A DNA stretch of 64,000 nucleotides from JBCBUE01 sp039818285 (GTDB taxonomy: Bacteria; Planctomycetota; Phycisphaerae; Phycisphaerales; Phycisphaeraceae): positions 1 to 64,000 of the forward strand of contig JBCBUE010000007.1 of NCBI GenBank assembly GCA_039818285.1. The letters run 5' to 3'. The notes below the pieces were generated by a model, which saw only the letters and a program-made list of their open reading frames with translations, did no database searches and was not told where the DNA came from. The translations under genes and the position numbers were made by a program. This document shows positions 6,988-16,591 of this stretch, one piece after another; position 1 is the stretch's first letter, and every line of letters begins with the position of its first letter.

Positions 6988-9441
6988 TCAGGCCGCGACG
7001 CGTGCCGCGGCGTCTGGGTTGGCCCGACCGGCGGCGACGGCGGCGAGGGCGCGGGTGGTGTCGCCGTCGTCGGGGTTGGCAGCCCAGCCGATGGCGACGC
7101 GGCCACCCGTGGCGGCCAGCCAGTCGGCCAGGCCGTTGGTGACCCGTTCGGCCGTGGCCGCGGCGTCTTCGGCGTCGGCGTCGGGCACGACCAGCACCAA
7201 CGAGCGTGGGTCGAGCCGGGCGATCGACGTGGATCGCCGCGTCACCCGCGAGACGGCCGCGATCAAGCCCGGCCAGTCGATCGCTTCGCGTTCGGCGTGA
7301 CCCGCAGGCGGCTCGATGTCGAGTCGGATCAGGGCCCAGGTTCGGCCGGCCTCGCGCAACCGGTCGCCGAGGCGATCGATCGCGTCGCGGTTGAGCAGGT
7401 TGGTCGAGGGGTCCAGCAACGCCAGCGCCTCGAGCCGATCGATCTGCCCGGCGACCTCCAGGCGGGCGGCGATCAGCGGCGCGATCGTCTCCAGCATCAG
7501 CAGGTGGTGGCGTTCGAGCCCTTCGCCGCCCCGCTCGCCCGCCCAGAGCACGCCCACGACGTTGGTCGATCCCGAGAGCGCACACGCGGCGGCCGTGCTC
7601 AGGCCGATGCCCCCGAACGCTTGGCCATAGTCTGATCCGCCGTTGAGCTCGGCCCAGTGCAGCGTGTGCGAGCCGTTCATCGTTCGCGGCAGCAGACGCT
7701 GCTCGACAAACTCGCGTAACGCTTTGTGCTCGGCGAGACCCATCGGCGCCTCGCCACGATGGATGAGCTGGAGACAACGACGGCCTGCCTCGCTGCGTCG
7801 CACGGCCACGCCGACCGCGTCGACGCCGAGCTCCTCGCGCAGCAGCTCGACGGCCTTGGCCGTCACCTCGTCGAACCGCCACGCCGAGCTGAGCGATGTC
7901 GCGATGCGACGCATGGCGGCCAGCCGCTGGTTCTGCTCGAGGAGCATGCGCTGGCCCTGCTCCTGCGAGGTGGTCTCCTGGACGACCCACAGCCGACCGA
8001 GCACGCGACCCTCGTCGCCCTGCACGGAGACGCCGCGGAAGATGAACGCGCCGGCGCGCGTCTCGAACCTCGCCTGCACCGGCTTGGCGGTGTCGGCGTC
8101 CATCTGCGTCAGCCGATCGACAAACGCCGCCTCGTCCACGGGCCCCAGCGGTTCCCACGTCGTCGCCGCGTCGTACACCCGATCGAGGAGCGTGCTGGCC
8201 GGCCGGCCGAGCAGAGCCGCGAGCTGCTGGTTGGCCGCCGCAACCCGGCCCTCGCTGTCGACCAGCAGGATGGCGTCGGACATGTGGTCGATGAGCAGGT
8301 TGAGCAGCCGGGTCTGGCGTTCGAGCTCGCCGCGAAGGCGGACCGCGTCGGTGATGTCAATGAAGCAAAGCCGCAGGCCGATCAGCGTGTCGGCCGCGTC
8401 GGTGATCGGGGTGGACTCGACGACCGCCCAGCGGGCATTGTCGCCGTCGCGCCGCCCCGCGGTCAGCCGCATCTCGACCCGCTGCCCGCCGCGATACCCG
8501 GCCCGCTCGACGGTGGCCCAGAGGCGCGGCAGGTCTTCCTCGGCCACCAGCTCGTCGACCCGCCGGCCGATCAGCCGATCCATGCCATCCTCACCAAACA
8601 TCGCGGCCGAGCGGCGGTTCGCGTGGGTCACGACGCCGTCGGCCGTCACGCTCAGCATCGCCACGGGCGCCTGACGGAACAGCGAATCGCTCTCACGCTC
8701 CCGCCGGTCCAGCGTCGACCGCGCCGACTCGACGCGCTCCAGCATCCGGCCCATCGCATCGGCCAGCGTGCCGAGCTCGCCGGACTGCACCGTCGCCCAG
8801 CGCTCGAACTCGCCGGCGCCGGCGTCCATTGACACCAGCCGCGTCAGCTCGTTCATCGGCCGCTCGACCCAGCGCCGCAGCATCGCCACCAGCACGAGCA
8901 CCACGCCGCCGATGAGCACCCACACCCACGCCACGCCCTCCCACATCCGACGCCACACCCCGCCGGCCGCCCGCTCGCCGTCGATCAACACCTCGATGAC
9001 GTGTGACTTGCCGTCGAGTTCGAGCGTCGTCCGCGTCAGCGTCAGGCCGGCGATGCTCACCTCGTCGCCCGCCAGCACCGGGTGATCGCTCGGGCTCCAG
9101 ACCCGCCACGCCACCTCGCCGTCTTCAGGGCTCCACGCCCCCAAGCTCGCCATTTCTCCCGTCGGGCCCGTCACGCGCAACGCACGGACCAGGTCCGTCC
9201 GCACGAAGCCGGACAGCGCTTCTTCCAAGCTTGATCCCCGCCCCTCGGCGATCTCGGCCCGCGCGATCGACCGCACGTTGCCCACCGCTAGCGCGGCGCG
9301 CTGCGAGACCTCCATCGTCAGCACGCCGTGGCTGCGGGCCCACTCGATCGCGGCCACGCCGACCGACAGCAGCGCTCCGCCCACCAGCAGGGCCGCCACG
9401 AGCCGCGTCGCCAACGAGTCGCGCACCAGCTTCGAGATCAT
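6988..9441 (-). CDS. Membrane sensor protein: HAMP, two PAS, GAF and degenerate GGDEF
   Basis: This is a protein of 817 residues. The ATG at 9441 is preferred over one at 9474 because GAGGAG lies just before it. Membrane segments at about 13-33 and 170-187 bracket a periplasmic sensor domain. Next come a HAMP-like linker (188-240), PAS domains at about 252-365 and 382-490, a GAF domain (515-660) and a GGDEF-like fold from 672. The GGDEF start is recognisable (LALLDPSTNLLNRDAIDRL). The signature position reads LDPRS at 743-747, so the cyclase active site is lost. It probably signals by protein contact or as a receptor and not by making c-di-GMP. There is no histidine kinase domain and no EAL domain. 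It lies 202 bp after purM. Confidence 0.85.
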   Translation of the reverse strand: MISKLVRDSLATRLVAALLVGGALLSVGVAAIEWARSHGVLTMEVSQRAALAVGNVRSIARAEIAEGRGSSLEEALSGFVRTDLVRALRVTGPTGEMASLGAWSPEDGEVAWRVWSPSDHPVLAGDEVSIAGLTLTRTTLELDGKSHVIEVLIDGERAAGGVWRRMWEGVAWVWVLIGGVVLVLVAMLRRWVERPMNELTRLVSMDAGAGEFERWATVQSGELGTLADAMGRMLERVESARSTLDRRERESDSLFRQAPVAMLSVTADGVVTHANRRSAAMFGEDGMDRLIGRRVDELVAEEDLPRLWATVERAGYRGGQRVEMRLTAGRRDGDNARWAVVESTPITDAADTLIGLRLCFIDITDAVRLRGELERQTRLLNLLIDHMSDAILLVDSEGRVAAANQQLAALLGRPASTLLDRVYDAATTWEPLGPVDEAAFVDRLTQMDADTAKPVQARFETRAGAFIFRGVSVQGDEGRVLGRLWVVQETTSQEQGQRMLLEQNQRLAAMRRIATSLSSAWRFDEVTAKAVELLREELGVDAVGVAVRRSEAGRRCLQLIHRGEAPMGLAEHKALREFVEQRLLPRTMNGSHTLHWAELNGGSDYGQAFGGIGLSTAAACALSGSTNVVGVLWAGERGGEGLERHHLLMLETIAPLIAARLEVAGQIDRLEALALLDPSTNLLNRDAIDRLGDRLREAGRTWALIRLDIEPPAGHAEREAIDWPGLIAAVSRVTRRSTSIARLDPRSLVLVVPDADAEDAAATAERVTNGLADWLAATGGRVAIGWAANPDDGDTTRALAAVAAGRANPDAAARVAA

Positions 9442-9643
9442 CCGTCTCCTCGGTCGGGCCCTCGCCTCGCGCATCGGCGACCGATAACGCTCAAGGCTCG
9501 CCGACCAAACACCAGACCGGCTACTTGCCTATCGACACCGCCCCAACAGGCGTTCAAGCGAAACCCCGTTCACGCCACGCCGTGCATCCCGCCCGGCCGC
9601 CGCAGCCCGCGCAACCCCCACAGCCAACCGCCCACGCCGGGGC

Positions 9644-10732
9644 TCAAGACACCAGCACCCGCCCCGTCCCCCGCGTGATCCGACCGACCTCGAACACCCG
9701 CTCGCCCGCCCGCCGCAGCCGCTCGGCGACCGCGTCGGCGAAGTGAGGCCGCACCACCAGCGTGTAGCCGATCCCCATGTTGAACACCCGGAGCATCTCC
9801 TCTCGGCCGACCCCGCCCCGCTTGCGCAGGAACTCGAACACCGCCGGCGCATCCCACTGCTTGAACTTCAGCTTCGCGTCCAGGTGCGACGGCAACGCGC
9901 GGTTCAGGTTTCCCGGAAGCCCGCCGCCGGTGATGTGCGCCATGCCCCCAATCGGCTTCTTCACCCGGTACGCCCGAAGCAACGACACGATCGGCTTGGC
10001 GTAAACCCGTGTCGGCTCGAGCAGCACCTCGCCCAGCGTACGCTCCGTCTCCAGCTCGGCGTAGCTTGACTCGAGCTTCAGCCGCTTGGCCTTGATGATC
10101 TTGCGCACCAGCGAATAGCCGTTGCTGTGCACGCCGCTGCTCGCAAGCCCCAAGACGACGTCGCCCGCTGACACCCGCGCCGGCCCGTCCACCACCCGAC
10201 TCAGCTCGACCACCCCCACCGCGAACCCCGCCACGTCGAAGTCACCCGGCTTGTACACATCCGGCATCTCCGCCGTCTCCCCGCCCAGCAACGCCGCCCC
10301 CGACATCGCGCAGCCGTCGGCGACGCCCTTGACGATCCGCTCCATCGCCTCGGGCACCACCTTGTTCACCGCCACGTAGTCCAGGAACATCAACGGCTCG
10401 GCCCCCTGGACGATCAAGTCATTGACGTTCATCGCCACGCAATCGATGCCGATCGTGTCCAGCACGCCCATCTGACGGGCGATCAGCACCTTGGTCCCCA
10501 CCCCGTCGGTGCACGCCACCAGCACCGGATCGCGGTAATTCCGCTTGAAGAGCGACTGGTTGTAGTCCAGCCGGAGCATCCCCGCGAACGCCCCGTCCCG
10601 CCCCAGAACGCGCGGGCCGTAGGTCCGCCGCAGGTGGCCTCGGATCCGCTCGGCGGCCTCGTCGCCGGCCTCGATGTCGACCCCCGCCGACGCGTACGTC
10701 AACCCCCCGCCTTCCGACTCAACCTCTTCCAT
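9644..10732 (-). CDS. purM: Phosphoribosylformylglycinamidine cyclo-ligase (AIR synthetase)
   Basis: The 362-residue protein closes the imidazole ring in purine synthesis, turning FGAM into AIR with ATP. It has the family landmarks: YASAGVDIEAGD at the N-terminus, DGVGTKVLIA, the conserved CVAMNVNDLIVQGAEPLFFLDY-like segment (here with LMFLDY), GGETAEMP, GLASSGVHSNGYSLVRK, and AHITGGGLPGNLNR. Length and order are normal. The gene is divergent from a Fur-family regulator with about 90 bp between the starts. No other pur gene is adjacent. Confidence 0.97.
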   Translation of the reverse strand: MEEVESEGGGLTYASAGVDIEAGDEAAERIRGHLRRTYGPRVLGRDGAFAGMLRLDYNQSLFKRNYRDPVLVACTDGVGTKVLIARQMGVLDTIGIDCVAMNVNDLIVQGAEPLMFLDYVAVNKVVPEAMERIVKGVADGCAMSGAALLGGETAEMPDVYKPGDFDVAGFAVGVVELSRVVDGPARVSAGDVVLGLASSGVHSNGYSLVRKIIKAKRLKLESSYAELETERTLGEVLLEPTRVYAKPIVSLLRAYRVKKPIGGMAHITGGGLPGNLNRALPSHLDAKLKFKQWDAPAVFEFLRKRGGVGREEMLRVFNMGIGYTLVVRPHFADAVAERLRRAGERVFEVGRITRGTGRVLVS

Positions 10733-10825
10733 CTCACCAGTCTAAGCCAACCCACCAACGGCCCGCGACCGAGCCAGCACCGCCCCCGTCTGGCCTATCC
10801 CCCGACACTTCCCTACGATGTGACC

Positions 10826-11281
10826 ATGGGTTTGCTTCACCACGAGCATCACGAAGGGTCTTCGGCCGACCGCCTCGCCACCGCCGGGCTGCGCGGCACC
10901 CGACAGCGCCTGGCCGTCTACGACGCACTCGAAGCCGCCCGAAGCCACCCCACGGCCGATGAACTCCACGCCCTGCTCGTCGAGCAGGAGCCCGATCGTG
11001 CCGTCTCCCTGGCCACCGTATACAACACCCTCGAGGCCTTCTGCCGCGTGGGCCTGGCGCAAAAGCTCCCCGGCCGCCACGGATCGACCCGCTACGACAT
11101 CCCGCGCAACCAGCACCTGCACCTCAAGGATCGGCTGACCGGCGACATCACCGACGTCCCCGACCACCTCTCCCAGGCCATCCTTAGCAGGCTCTCCCCT
11201 CAGGCCCTCGCCGAGATCGAGCGCGACCTCGGCTTCCGCATTGAGCGGATCGAGCTCAACCTGGTCGGCCAGGCCGACTGA
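10826..11281 (+). CDS. Fur-family transcriptional regulator lacking the structural-zinc cysteines
   Basis: This is a protein of 151 residues. The winged-helix core is clear: GLRGTRQRLAVYDALEAA, then the recognition region VSLATVYNTLEAFCRVGL. The dimerisation half follows with GSTRYD and NQHLHLKDRLTGDITDVP. In Fur and PerR the segment after HxH normally contains a CxxC zinc site; here it reads LKDRLTG and the only Cys is C73. The N-terminus is His-rich (HHEHHEG). The ATG at 10826 follows a poor ribosome site, and a GTG six bases upstream is also possible. It may sense metal or peroxide through His ligands, but this is inference. It is divergent from purM. Confidence 0.85.
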   Translation: MGLLHHEHHEGSSADRLATAGLRGTRQRLAVYDALEAARSHPTADELHALLVEQEPDRAVSLATVYNTLEAFCRVGLAQKLPGRHGSTRYDIPRNQHLHLKDRLTGDITDVPDHLSQAILSRLSPQALAEIERDLGFRIERIELNLVGQAD

Positions 11282-11377
11282 ATAGCCGATACATCGCTTG
11301 CCCGTTGACACAGCTCGGCTCCCGGAGCGACCATCGCACCGCGGCCGGCCGTTCTCTCGCGAGGAATTGGCGTCAGG

Positions 11378-12316
11378 ATGAGTGATTCGCCCATCATCTT
11401 CACCGTGGTGGTTCCGTCTTTCCAGCGGCCGGAGCGGCTGGCGACCTGCGTCGCCGCGATCGCCCACTTGGACTACCCGCGAGACGCGTTCGAGCTGATC
11501 GTGGTCGACGACGGCAGCAACCCGCCGCTCGAGCCCGCCGTGGCGGCCGCGGCGCCGACGGACCTGAACTGGCGCTGCCTCCGCCAGGCCAACCGGGGGC
11601 CCGGCGCGGCCCGGAACCTGGGCGTGGCCGAGGCCAGCGGACGGTACATCGCCTTCATCGACGACGACGCCGTCCCCGACCCGGGCTGGCTGAACGCCTT
11701 CGAGCGGGCGCTGCGCGAGTCGCCCGAGGCGTTGGTCGGCGGGTCGATCCGCAACGGCCTGCCACGCGGACGATGCTCGACCGCCAGCCAGCAGCTCGTG
11801 TCGTTCCTGTACGACTACTTCGACGGCAGCCCCGGTCGGCCACGGTTCTTCTGCAGCAACAACATCGCCGTTCGTCGCGAGACCTTCCAGCGGCTTGGCG
11901 GATTCTGCGTCACCGGCCTGGGCGCGACGGCCGAGGACCGCGAGCTCTGCGACCGGTGGCACCACCACGGACTGCCGCTGATCTACGAGCCACAGGCCGG
12001 CATCGTGCACTCGCACGCGATGAACCTGCGGCAGTACTGGCGTCAGCACTTCCGGTACGGCCAGGGCGCTCGCTACTTCCACCTGGCCCGCGCCGAACGA
12101 GGACAACCCGGGCTGGCGCCCGAGCCGTTGAGCTTCTACTGGCGACTGATGACCTGGCCCTTCCGCGACAACAGCAAACTGAATCCGGTTGGCCAGTCGG
12201 CGTTGTTCGCGATCTCGCAGGTCGCCAACGCCGCGGGCTACGCCGCGGAGCGGATCAAGCCCAAGGCCCACGTCGTTGAACTCGACGAACCGCAAGCCGC
12301 GGAGGCGCGCCCTTGA
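11378..12316 (+). CDS. Family 2 glycosyltransferase
   Basis: This is a protein of 312 residues with a GT-A fold start (FTVVVPSFQRPERLATC), the nucleotide-binding LIVVDDGS and the DDD metal site in YIAFIDDDAVPDPGW. A later TAEDRELCDRW supplies the ED acid pair expected in GT2. The gene opens the polysaccharide operon and overlaps the next gene by 4 bp. A conserved AAGYAAE near the C-terminus also appears in three later glycosyltransferases of the operon. It transfers a sugar from a nucleotide donor onto a growing glycan at the inner membrane. Donor and acceptor are unknown. Confidence 0.88.
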   Translation: MSDSPIIFTVVVPSFQRPERLATCVAAIAHLDYPRDAFELIVVDDGSNPPLEPAVAAAAPTDLNWRCLRQANRGPGAARNLGVAEASGRYIAFIDDDAVPDPGWLNAFERALRESPEALVGGSIRNGLPRGRCSTASQQLVSFLYDYFDGSPGRPRFFCSNNIAVRRETFQRLGGFCVTGLGATAEDRELCDRWHHHGLPLIYEPQAGIVHSHAMNLRQYWRQHFRYGQGARYFHLARAERGQPGLAPEPLSFYWRLMTWPFRDNSKLNPVGQSALFAISQVANAAGYAAERIKPKAHVVELDEPQAAEARP

Positions 12317-13404
12317 GCGAGGTCTCGCCAGCTCAACCCGCGTCCCCCAGCGATGCATTCGCGGGGCTCGTGCTTGTCACCGGGGCGACCGGCGTGGTGG
12401 GGGCGAGGCTCGTCTCGCAACTGCAAGATGCCGGCACGCCGGTGCGGGCGGTGGCGAGGTCGCGGCAGGGCGCCGATCGACTGACCGAGGCCGGCGTCGA
12501 GGTAGTCGAGGGCGACCTGCGCGACCAAGCCGTGCTCAGCCGGGCGTGCGAGGACTGCGCCGGAGTGATCCACTGCGCGGCGGCGACAGCCCGTCACTCG
12601 GCAAGTCGAGACACGTTCTGGACGGTCAACGCCGAGGTGCCGGCTTTGTTATGGCGCGCGGCCGCGCGAGCAGGCGTCGGCCGGATGGTTCACGTCAGCA
12701 CGACCGGCGTGCACGGCCCGCTGCGACGGTGGCCGGTGGACGCCGACGGCCCGCTGCGCCCCGATTCACTCTACCGACGCAGCAAGCTCCGCGGCGAACG
12801 CAAGCTCATCGCCGAGGCTCGCGAAACAACCGACGGCCCGGATGTCGTGATCGCCCGACTCACCAGCGTCATCGGCCCGGGCACGGCCAAGACGTGGCGC
12901 TCGCTCTACGACAGCGTCGCGCACAGCGGCGTCACCCTCGTGGGACGAGGCGACCACCCCATCCACCTGATCGACATCGACGACACGGTCGTGGGCCTGG
13001 CCCGATGCCTGACGCAACCCGCGGCGGCAGGGCAGACGCTCATGCTCGGCGGCCGCGAGCCGATCCGGCTGATCGACCTCATGGGCGTCGTGGCCGAGGT
13101 CGCGGGCGCGCCGCTGCGCGTGCGTCGTCGGGTGCCGAGCTGGCCCACGGCCGCGATCGGCCGGCTGTCCATCCGGGCGCTGTCGCGCCTCGGACACGAG
13201 CCGGCGGCGCTGCACTCGCTGGCGTTTCTCACCAGCGCCCGTGCCTATCGCACCGATCGGACCTGGTCGCTGCTCGGCTACACCCCCCGCTTCGACGCGG
13301 CGCAATCCGTGGCGAGGACCTTCCCCAACACGGCTCGCAGGGCCTCGAACGATCTCACGCCGGATCGCCGGCCCGCCGATGAACCCGAGGGAGCCATCGC
13401 GTGA
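12313..13404 (+). CDS. NAD-dependent epimerase/dehydratase (extended SDR)
   Basis: This is a protein of 363 residues with a Rossmann start LVTGATGVVGARLVSQL, the catalytic Tyr/Lys pair in SLYRRSKLRGE and a VHVSTTGVHG strand. It probably modifies a nucleotide sugar or a bound sugar for the polysaccharide operon. The start used is a TTG at 12313 whose last two bases and the next one form the stop of the preceding gene. That gives a TTGA coupling, and no good ATG lies nearby. It overlaps the following gene by 4 bp as GTGA. Exact reaction unknown. Confidence 0.82.
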   Translation: MSEVSPAQPASPSDAFAGLVLVTGATGVVGARLVSQLQDAGTPVRAVARSRQGADRLTEAGVEVVEGDLRDQAVLSRACEDCAGVIHCAAATARHSASRDTFWTVNAEVPALLWRAAARAGVGRMVHVSTTGVHGPLRRWPVDADGPLRPDSLYRRSKLRGERKLIAEARETTDGPDVVIARLTSVIGPGTAKTWRSLYDSVAHSGVTLVGRGDHPIHLIDIDDTVVGLARCLTQPAAAGQTLMLGGREPIRLIDLMGVVAEVAGAPLRVRRRVPSWPTAAIGRLSIRALSRLGHEPAALHSLAFLTSARAYRTDRTWSLLGYTPRFDAAQSVARTFPNTARRASNDLTPDRRPADEPEGAIA

Positions 13405-15554
13405 GCCTCAACGACCTCGCCACACCCGAGCACGCGCCCACGACCAACACGGGGCCAGGCGACCCAGCCGTATCCGACGCGCCGCAGCTCACGGTCGTGC
13501 TCGTGGTCGGGGCCGAGTACCGGGTCGCCGCGCGGGCCGTCGCTCACTGGGCCCGTCAGACCATCGCGGATCGGATCGAGCTTCTGCTGATGGCCGCGCA
13601 CCCCGAAGCGGTGATGCGCGACCTGCCCGACGACTTGCCCGATCGGCTGCACACCGTGCGTGTCGTGCCGATCGGCGACGAGCGAAGGGTCGGCAGGATC
13701 CGGGCCGAGGGCATCCGGCAGGCCGCCGCGCCGTATGTTGCGATGTCGGAGGATCACTGCTTCCCGGCCGCGGACGTGGCCGAGCGTTTCGTCACGCAGC
13801 ACGCCGAGGGGGCCGACGTCGTGGGGCCGGGCATGGACAACGCCAACCCCGCCACGCCGGTGAGCTGGGCGGCGCACCTCATCGCTTACGAACCGTGGGC
13901 CGGGCGAGGCGAGGCGAGCGAGATGACCTTCCTTGCCGGGCACAACGCCAGCTACCGCAAGGCCGTGGCGACCTCGGTCGGCGACGAGCTCAACGACCTG
14001 ATGAGCAGCGAGGTGGTGCTGCACTGGCGGCTGGCGGCCGAGGGCAAGCGTATCGTGTTCGAGCCGGCCGCCCGCTGCCGCCACGTCAACCAGACGGGCG
14101 TGCCCCTTCTGGCCAAGGCGATGTACGAGCACTCGCGCAACTTCGGTTGGCTGCGCGGGCGGTCGCTGTCGCCGATCAAGCGTTGGCTTTACGTCGCGGC
14201 CGGCCCGATGATCGCGGCGCTGCGCTTCAAGCGAAGCCTGCGCCAGACCGCCGAGCACCTGCCCGACAACGTCTCGCGGCCGCGCGTGCTCATGGCGCTC
14301 GCGCCGGTGTACCTGGCCAGCGCCGCGGGCGAGGCGGCCGGTTTGGCGCTGGGGCCCGGCGAGGCCCCGATGGCCGACTGGAACGTCGAGCTCGATCGCT
14401 CGCGCTTCATCGAGCCCGCGGACAACACCCTGATTGACCCCGCCACCCCCGCGCGCGACAGCGATCCGCCGGCCCCGGTCGCGCGCCTCGACGAGCCCGT
14501 CCGCGTCGGCGTCATCGGCTGCGGCGGCCTCACCCGCGACGTGCACCTCCCCCTACTCAACCGCCACCCGCACGCCGAGATCGTGGCGCTCGCCGACCTC
14601 TCCGACGACGCCCGCGCCCAGGCCGCCCGCCTCGCGCCTCAAGCCAAGACGTACGCCGACCCGGCCGCCCTGCTCGCCGACCCGCGTGTCGAGGCCGTCA
14701 TCATCGCGACCCCCACCGCCACGCACGCCGGGCTCGCCGTCGAAGCCTTCGCCGCGGGCAAGCACGTCTACCTCGAAAAGCCCATCGCCGCCGACCCCGC
14801 CGACGGCCAACGCGTCCTCGACGCCTGGCAAGCCGCGGGCACCATCGGCATGGTCGGGTTCAACTACCGATGCCGACCGGCGTACCGGGCCGCCCGCGAG
14901 CTGATCGGGCGCGGTGAGATCGGCCGCATCACCCTGCTCCGCTCGACGTTCACCCGCGCCGCCGGGCAGACCGACGGCTGGCGACGCGACATCATCGGCG
15001 GCGGCCCGCTGCTCGACTTCGCCTCCCACGAGGTCGACCTCGCCGCCTTCCTCCTCGCCGAGCCGCTCCTCGACGCCTCCGCCTCCGTCTGGTCCGCGGC
15101 CTTCCCCGACGACTCGGCCAGCCTCACCGCCACTACGCCCTCCGGCACCCGCGTCGAGTGCTTCGTCAGCTTCTCGGCGACCGATGACGCCCGGCTCGAG
15201 GTCATCGGCCAGCGCGGACGCATCACGATCGACCGCTACGGGGCGCTCGGCCTGGAGCGAGCCCGCGCCTCGGCCCAGGGCCCCGCTCAACGGACGCTCC
15301 AGCAACTCGCCCAGTGGCGTCGCCTGCCCGCCCTGCTCCGCCGACGCCAAGCCCCGTGGTCCGAGCCCTCGTTCGGCCTCTGCCTCGGCCGATTCCTCGA
15401 CGCCGTCCGCGCCGGCTCACCCGCCCGGCCCGATCTCGCCGATGGTCTGGCCAGCCTGCGCGTCATCGACGACGCTCGCCGAGCCGCCACCACGCCCGAC
15501 AGCCACCCCGCACCCTCCGCGAACCCCGCCGTGCCGTCGCCCACCCCGACCTAG
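13401..15554 (+). CDS. Fusion protein: GT2-like glycosyltransferase plus Gfo/Idh/MocA oxidoreductase
   Basis: This is a protein of 717 residues starting at GTG 13401. Residues 30-340 form a GT-A-like glycosyltransferase (LTVVLVVGAEY, AMSEDHCFP at about 115-121, FLAGHNASYRK, HWRLAAEGKRIVFEP). After a Pro/Asp-rich linker (345-365) a complete NAD(P)-dependent oxidoreductase begins: VGVIGCGGLTRDVHLPLL, then the catalytic-region EKP at 459-461, and a GFNYRCRPA segment. The DNA boundary is near 14480. No stop or frameshift divides the halves. The enzyme could oxidise or reduce a sugar nucleotide and then transfer it. It is a close relative of the glycosyltransferases at 15569 and 18118. Confidence 0.87.
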   Translation: MSLNDLATPEHAPTTNTGPGDPAVSDAPQLTVVLVVGAEYRVAARAVAHWARQTIADRIELLLMAAHPEAVMRDLPDDLPDRLHTVRVVPIGDERRVGRIRAEGIRQAAAPYVAMSEDHCFPAADVAERFVTQHAEGADVVGPGMDNANPATPVSWAAHLIAYEPWAGRGEASEMTFLAGHNASYRKAVATSVGDELNDLMSSEVVLHWRLAAEGKRIVFEPAARCRHVNQTGVPLLAKAMYEHSRNFGWLRGRSLSPIKRWLYVAAGPMIAALRFKRSLRQTAEHLPDNVSRPRVLMALAPVYLASAAGEAAGLALGPGEAPMADWNVELDRSRFIEPADNTLIDPATPARDSDPPAPVARLDEPVRVGVIGCGGLTRDVHLPLLNRHPHAEIVALADLSDDARAQAARLAPQAKTYADPAALLADPRVEAVIIATPTATHAGLAVEAFAAGKHVYLEKPIAADPADGQRVLDAWQAAGTIGMVGFNYRCRPAYRAARELIGRGEIGRITLLRSTFTRAAGQTDGWRRDIIGGGPLLDFASHEVDLAAFLLAEPLLDASASVWSAAFPDDSASLTATTPSGTRVECFVSFSATDDARLEVIGQRGRITIDRYGALGLERARASAQGPAQRTLQQLAQWRRLPALLRRRQAPWSEPSFGLCLGRFLDAVRAGSPARPDLADGLASLRVIDDARRAATTPDSHPAPSANPAVPSPTPT

Positions 15555-15568
15555 CCACCCCGTCAGCG

Positions 15569-16591
15569 ATGCCCGAACCCGCCCTCGCCGCCGTCCTCGT
15601 CACGCCCGACCGCCCGAGCAACATGGCTCGGACGCTCGCCGCCCTGCGGGCGCAGACCGCGCGTGATCTCCTCCAGCTCGTCCTCGTCGGCCCCTCCCAC
15701 GACGCCACAGATGTCCCCGCGAACGAACTCATCGGCTTCGCCGACGTCGTCCGCGTCGTCAACCCCGTCGAGCGCATGGGCAGCGCTCAGGCGGCCGGCA
15801 CGCAAGCCGCGACCGCCCCGCTCGTGATGTTCACCGAGGATCACTGCTACCCCGAGCCCGAGCACGCCCAGGCGATGATCGACCTCTTTGCCCAGCACAA
15901 CTGCGCGGCCGTCGGCCCGACCGTCGTGAACGGCAACCCCGCCTCGCTCGTCAGCCGCGTGCAGTACCTCATCGAGTACGCCTCCTACGGCGAGCTCGGC
16001 CCCAAAGGACCCGCCCGCCAGATCCCCGGCCACAACTCGACGTACCGGCGCGACGCCCTGCTCCACTACGGCGACGAACTCCACCAGTGGCTCGAGGTCG
16101 AAACGCTCATGCACTGGGACATGAACGACCGCGGCCTGGTCACGCTCAACGGCTCGGCACCCCGCAGCCGGCACTGGAACTGCTCGCGACTCGGCCCGCT
16201 GCTCTACTTCGCCTGGGTCTTCCCCCGTGTCTTCGCCGCCTCCCGCGCCCGGCAAGGCGGCACGATCGATCGTCTGAAACTCGGTCTGCTCTGGCCGCTG
16301 ATCGCGCCGATTCGGTTCCGCCGGCTGTTCCCTTACGCCGTCAAGCTGCACGGCCTGCCCCCGGCCCTTGCCGTCAGCCCGATGCTGTTCCTCACGCTCT
16401 TCGTCTCCGCCGCGAGCGAAGGCGCCGGCTACCTCGCCGGAGAAGGCAAACATGGCCCGCGCGCGACCGACCTCGAGTTCCACCGCGATCGATTCTTCCG
16501 CCGCGGCGAGACATACGACAGCGTCCCGAAGGCCGCGCCATCCGCCGACGCAGAGGCACGCACGCCCGACGCCGCGAAGGCCGCCGGCTGA
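15569..16591 (+). CDS. GT2-like glycosyltransferase, paralogue of the fusion's N-terminal half
   Basis: This is a protein of 340 residues. The ATG at 15569 lies 14 bp after the previous stop. It shares with its neighbour the motif TEDHCYPEPEHA (EDH at 90-92) where GT2 enzymes usually have DxD. Other shared motifs are IPGHNSTYRRDALL and a C-terminal SEGAGYLAGEG. Hydrophobic segments near 260-300 may contact the membrane. It overlaps the flippase gene by one base (TGATG), so translation is coupled. It probably adds one sugar to the same repeat unit. The donor is unknown. Confidence 0.82.
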   Translation: MPEPALAAVLVTPDRPSNMARTLAALRAQTARDLLQLVLVGPSHDATDVPANELIGFADVVRVVNPVERMGSAQAAGTQAATAPLVMFTEDHCYPEPEHAQAMIDLFAQHNCAAVGPTVVNGNPASLVSRVQYLIEYASYGELGPKGPARQIPGHNSTYRRDALLHYGDELHQWLEVETLMHWDMNDRGLVTLNGSAPRSRHWNCSRLGPLLYFAWVFPRVFAASRARQGGTIDRLKLGLLWPLIAPIRFRRLFPYAVKLHGLPPALAVSPMLFLTLFVSAASEGAGYLAGEGKHGPRATDLEFHRDRFFRRGETYDSVPKAAPSADAEARTPDAAKAAG

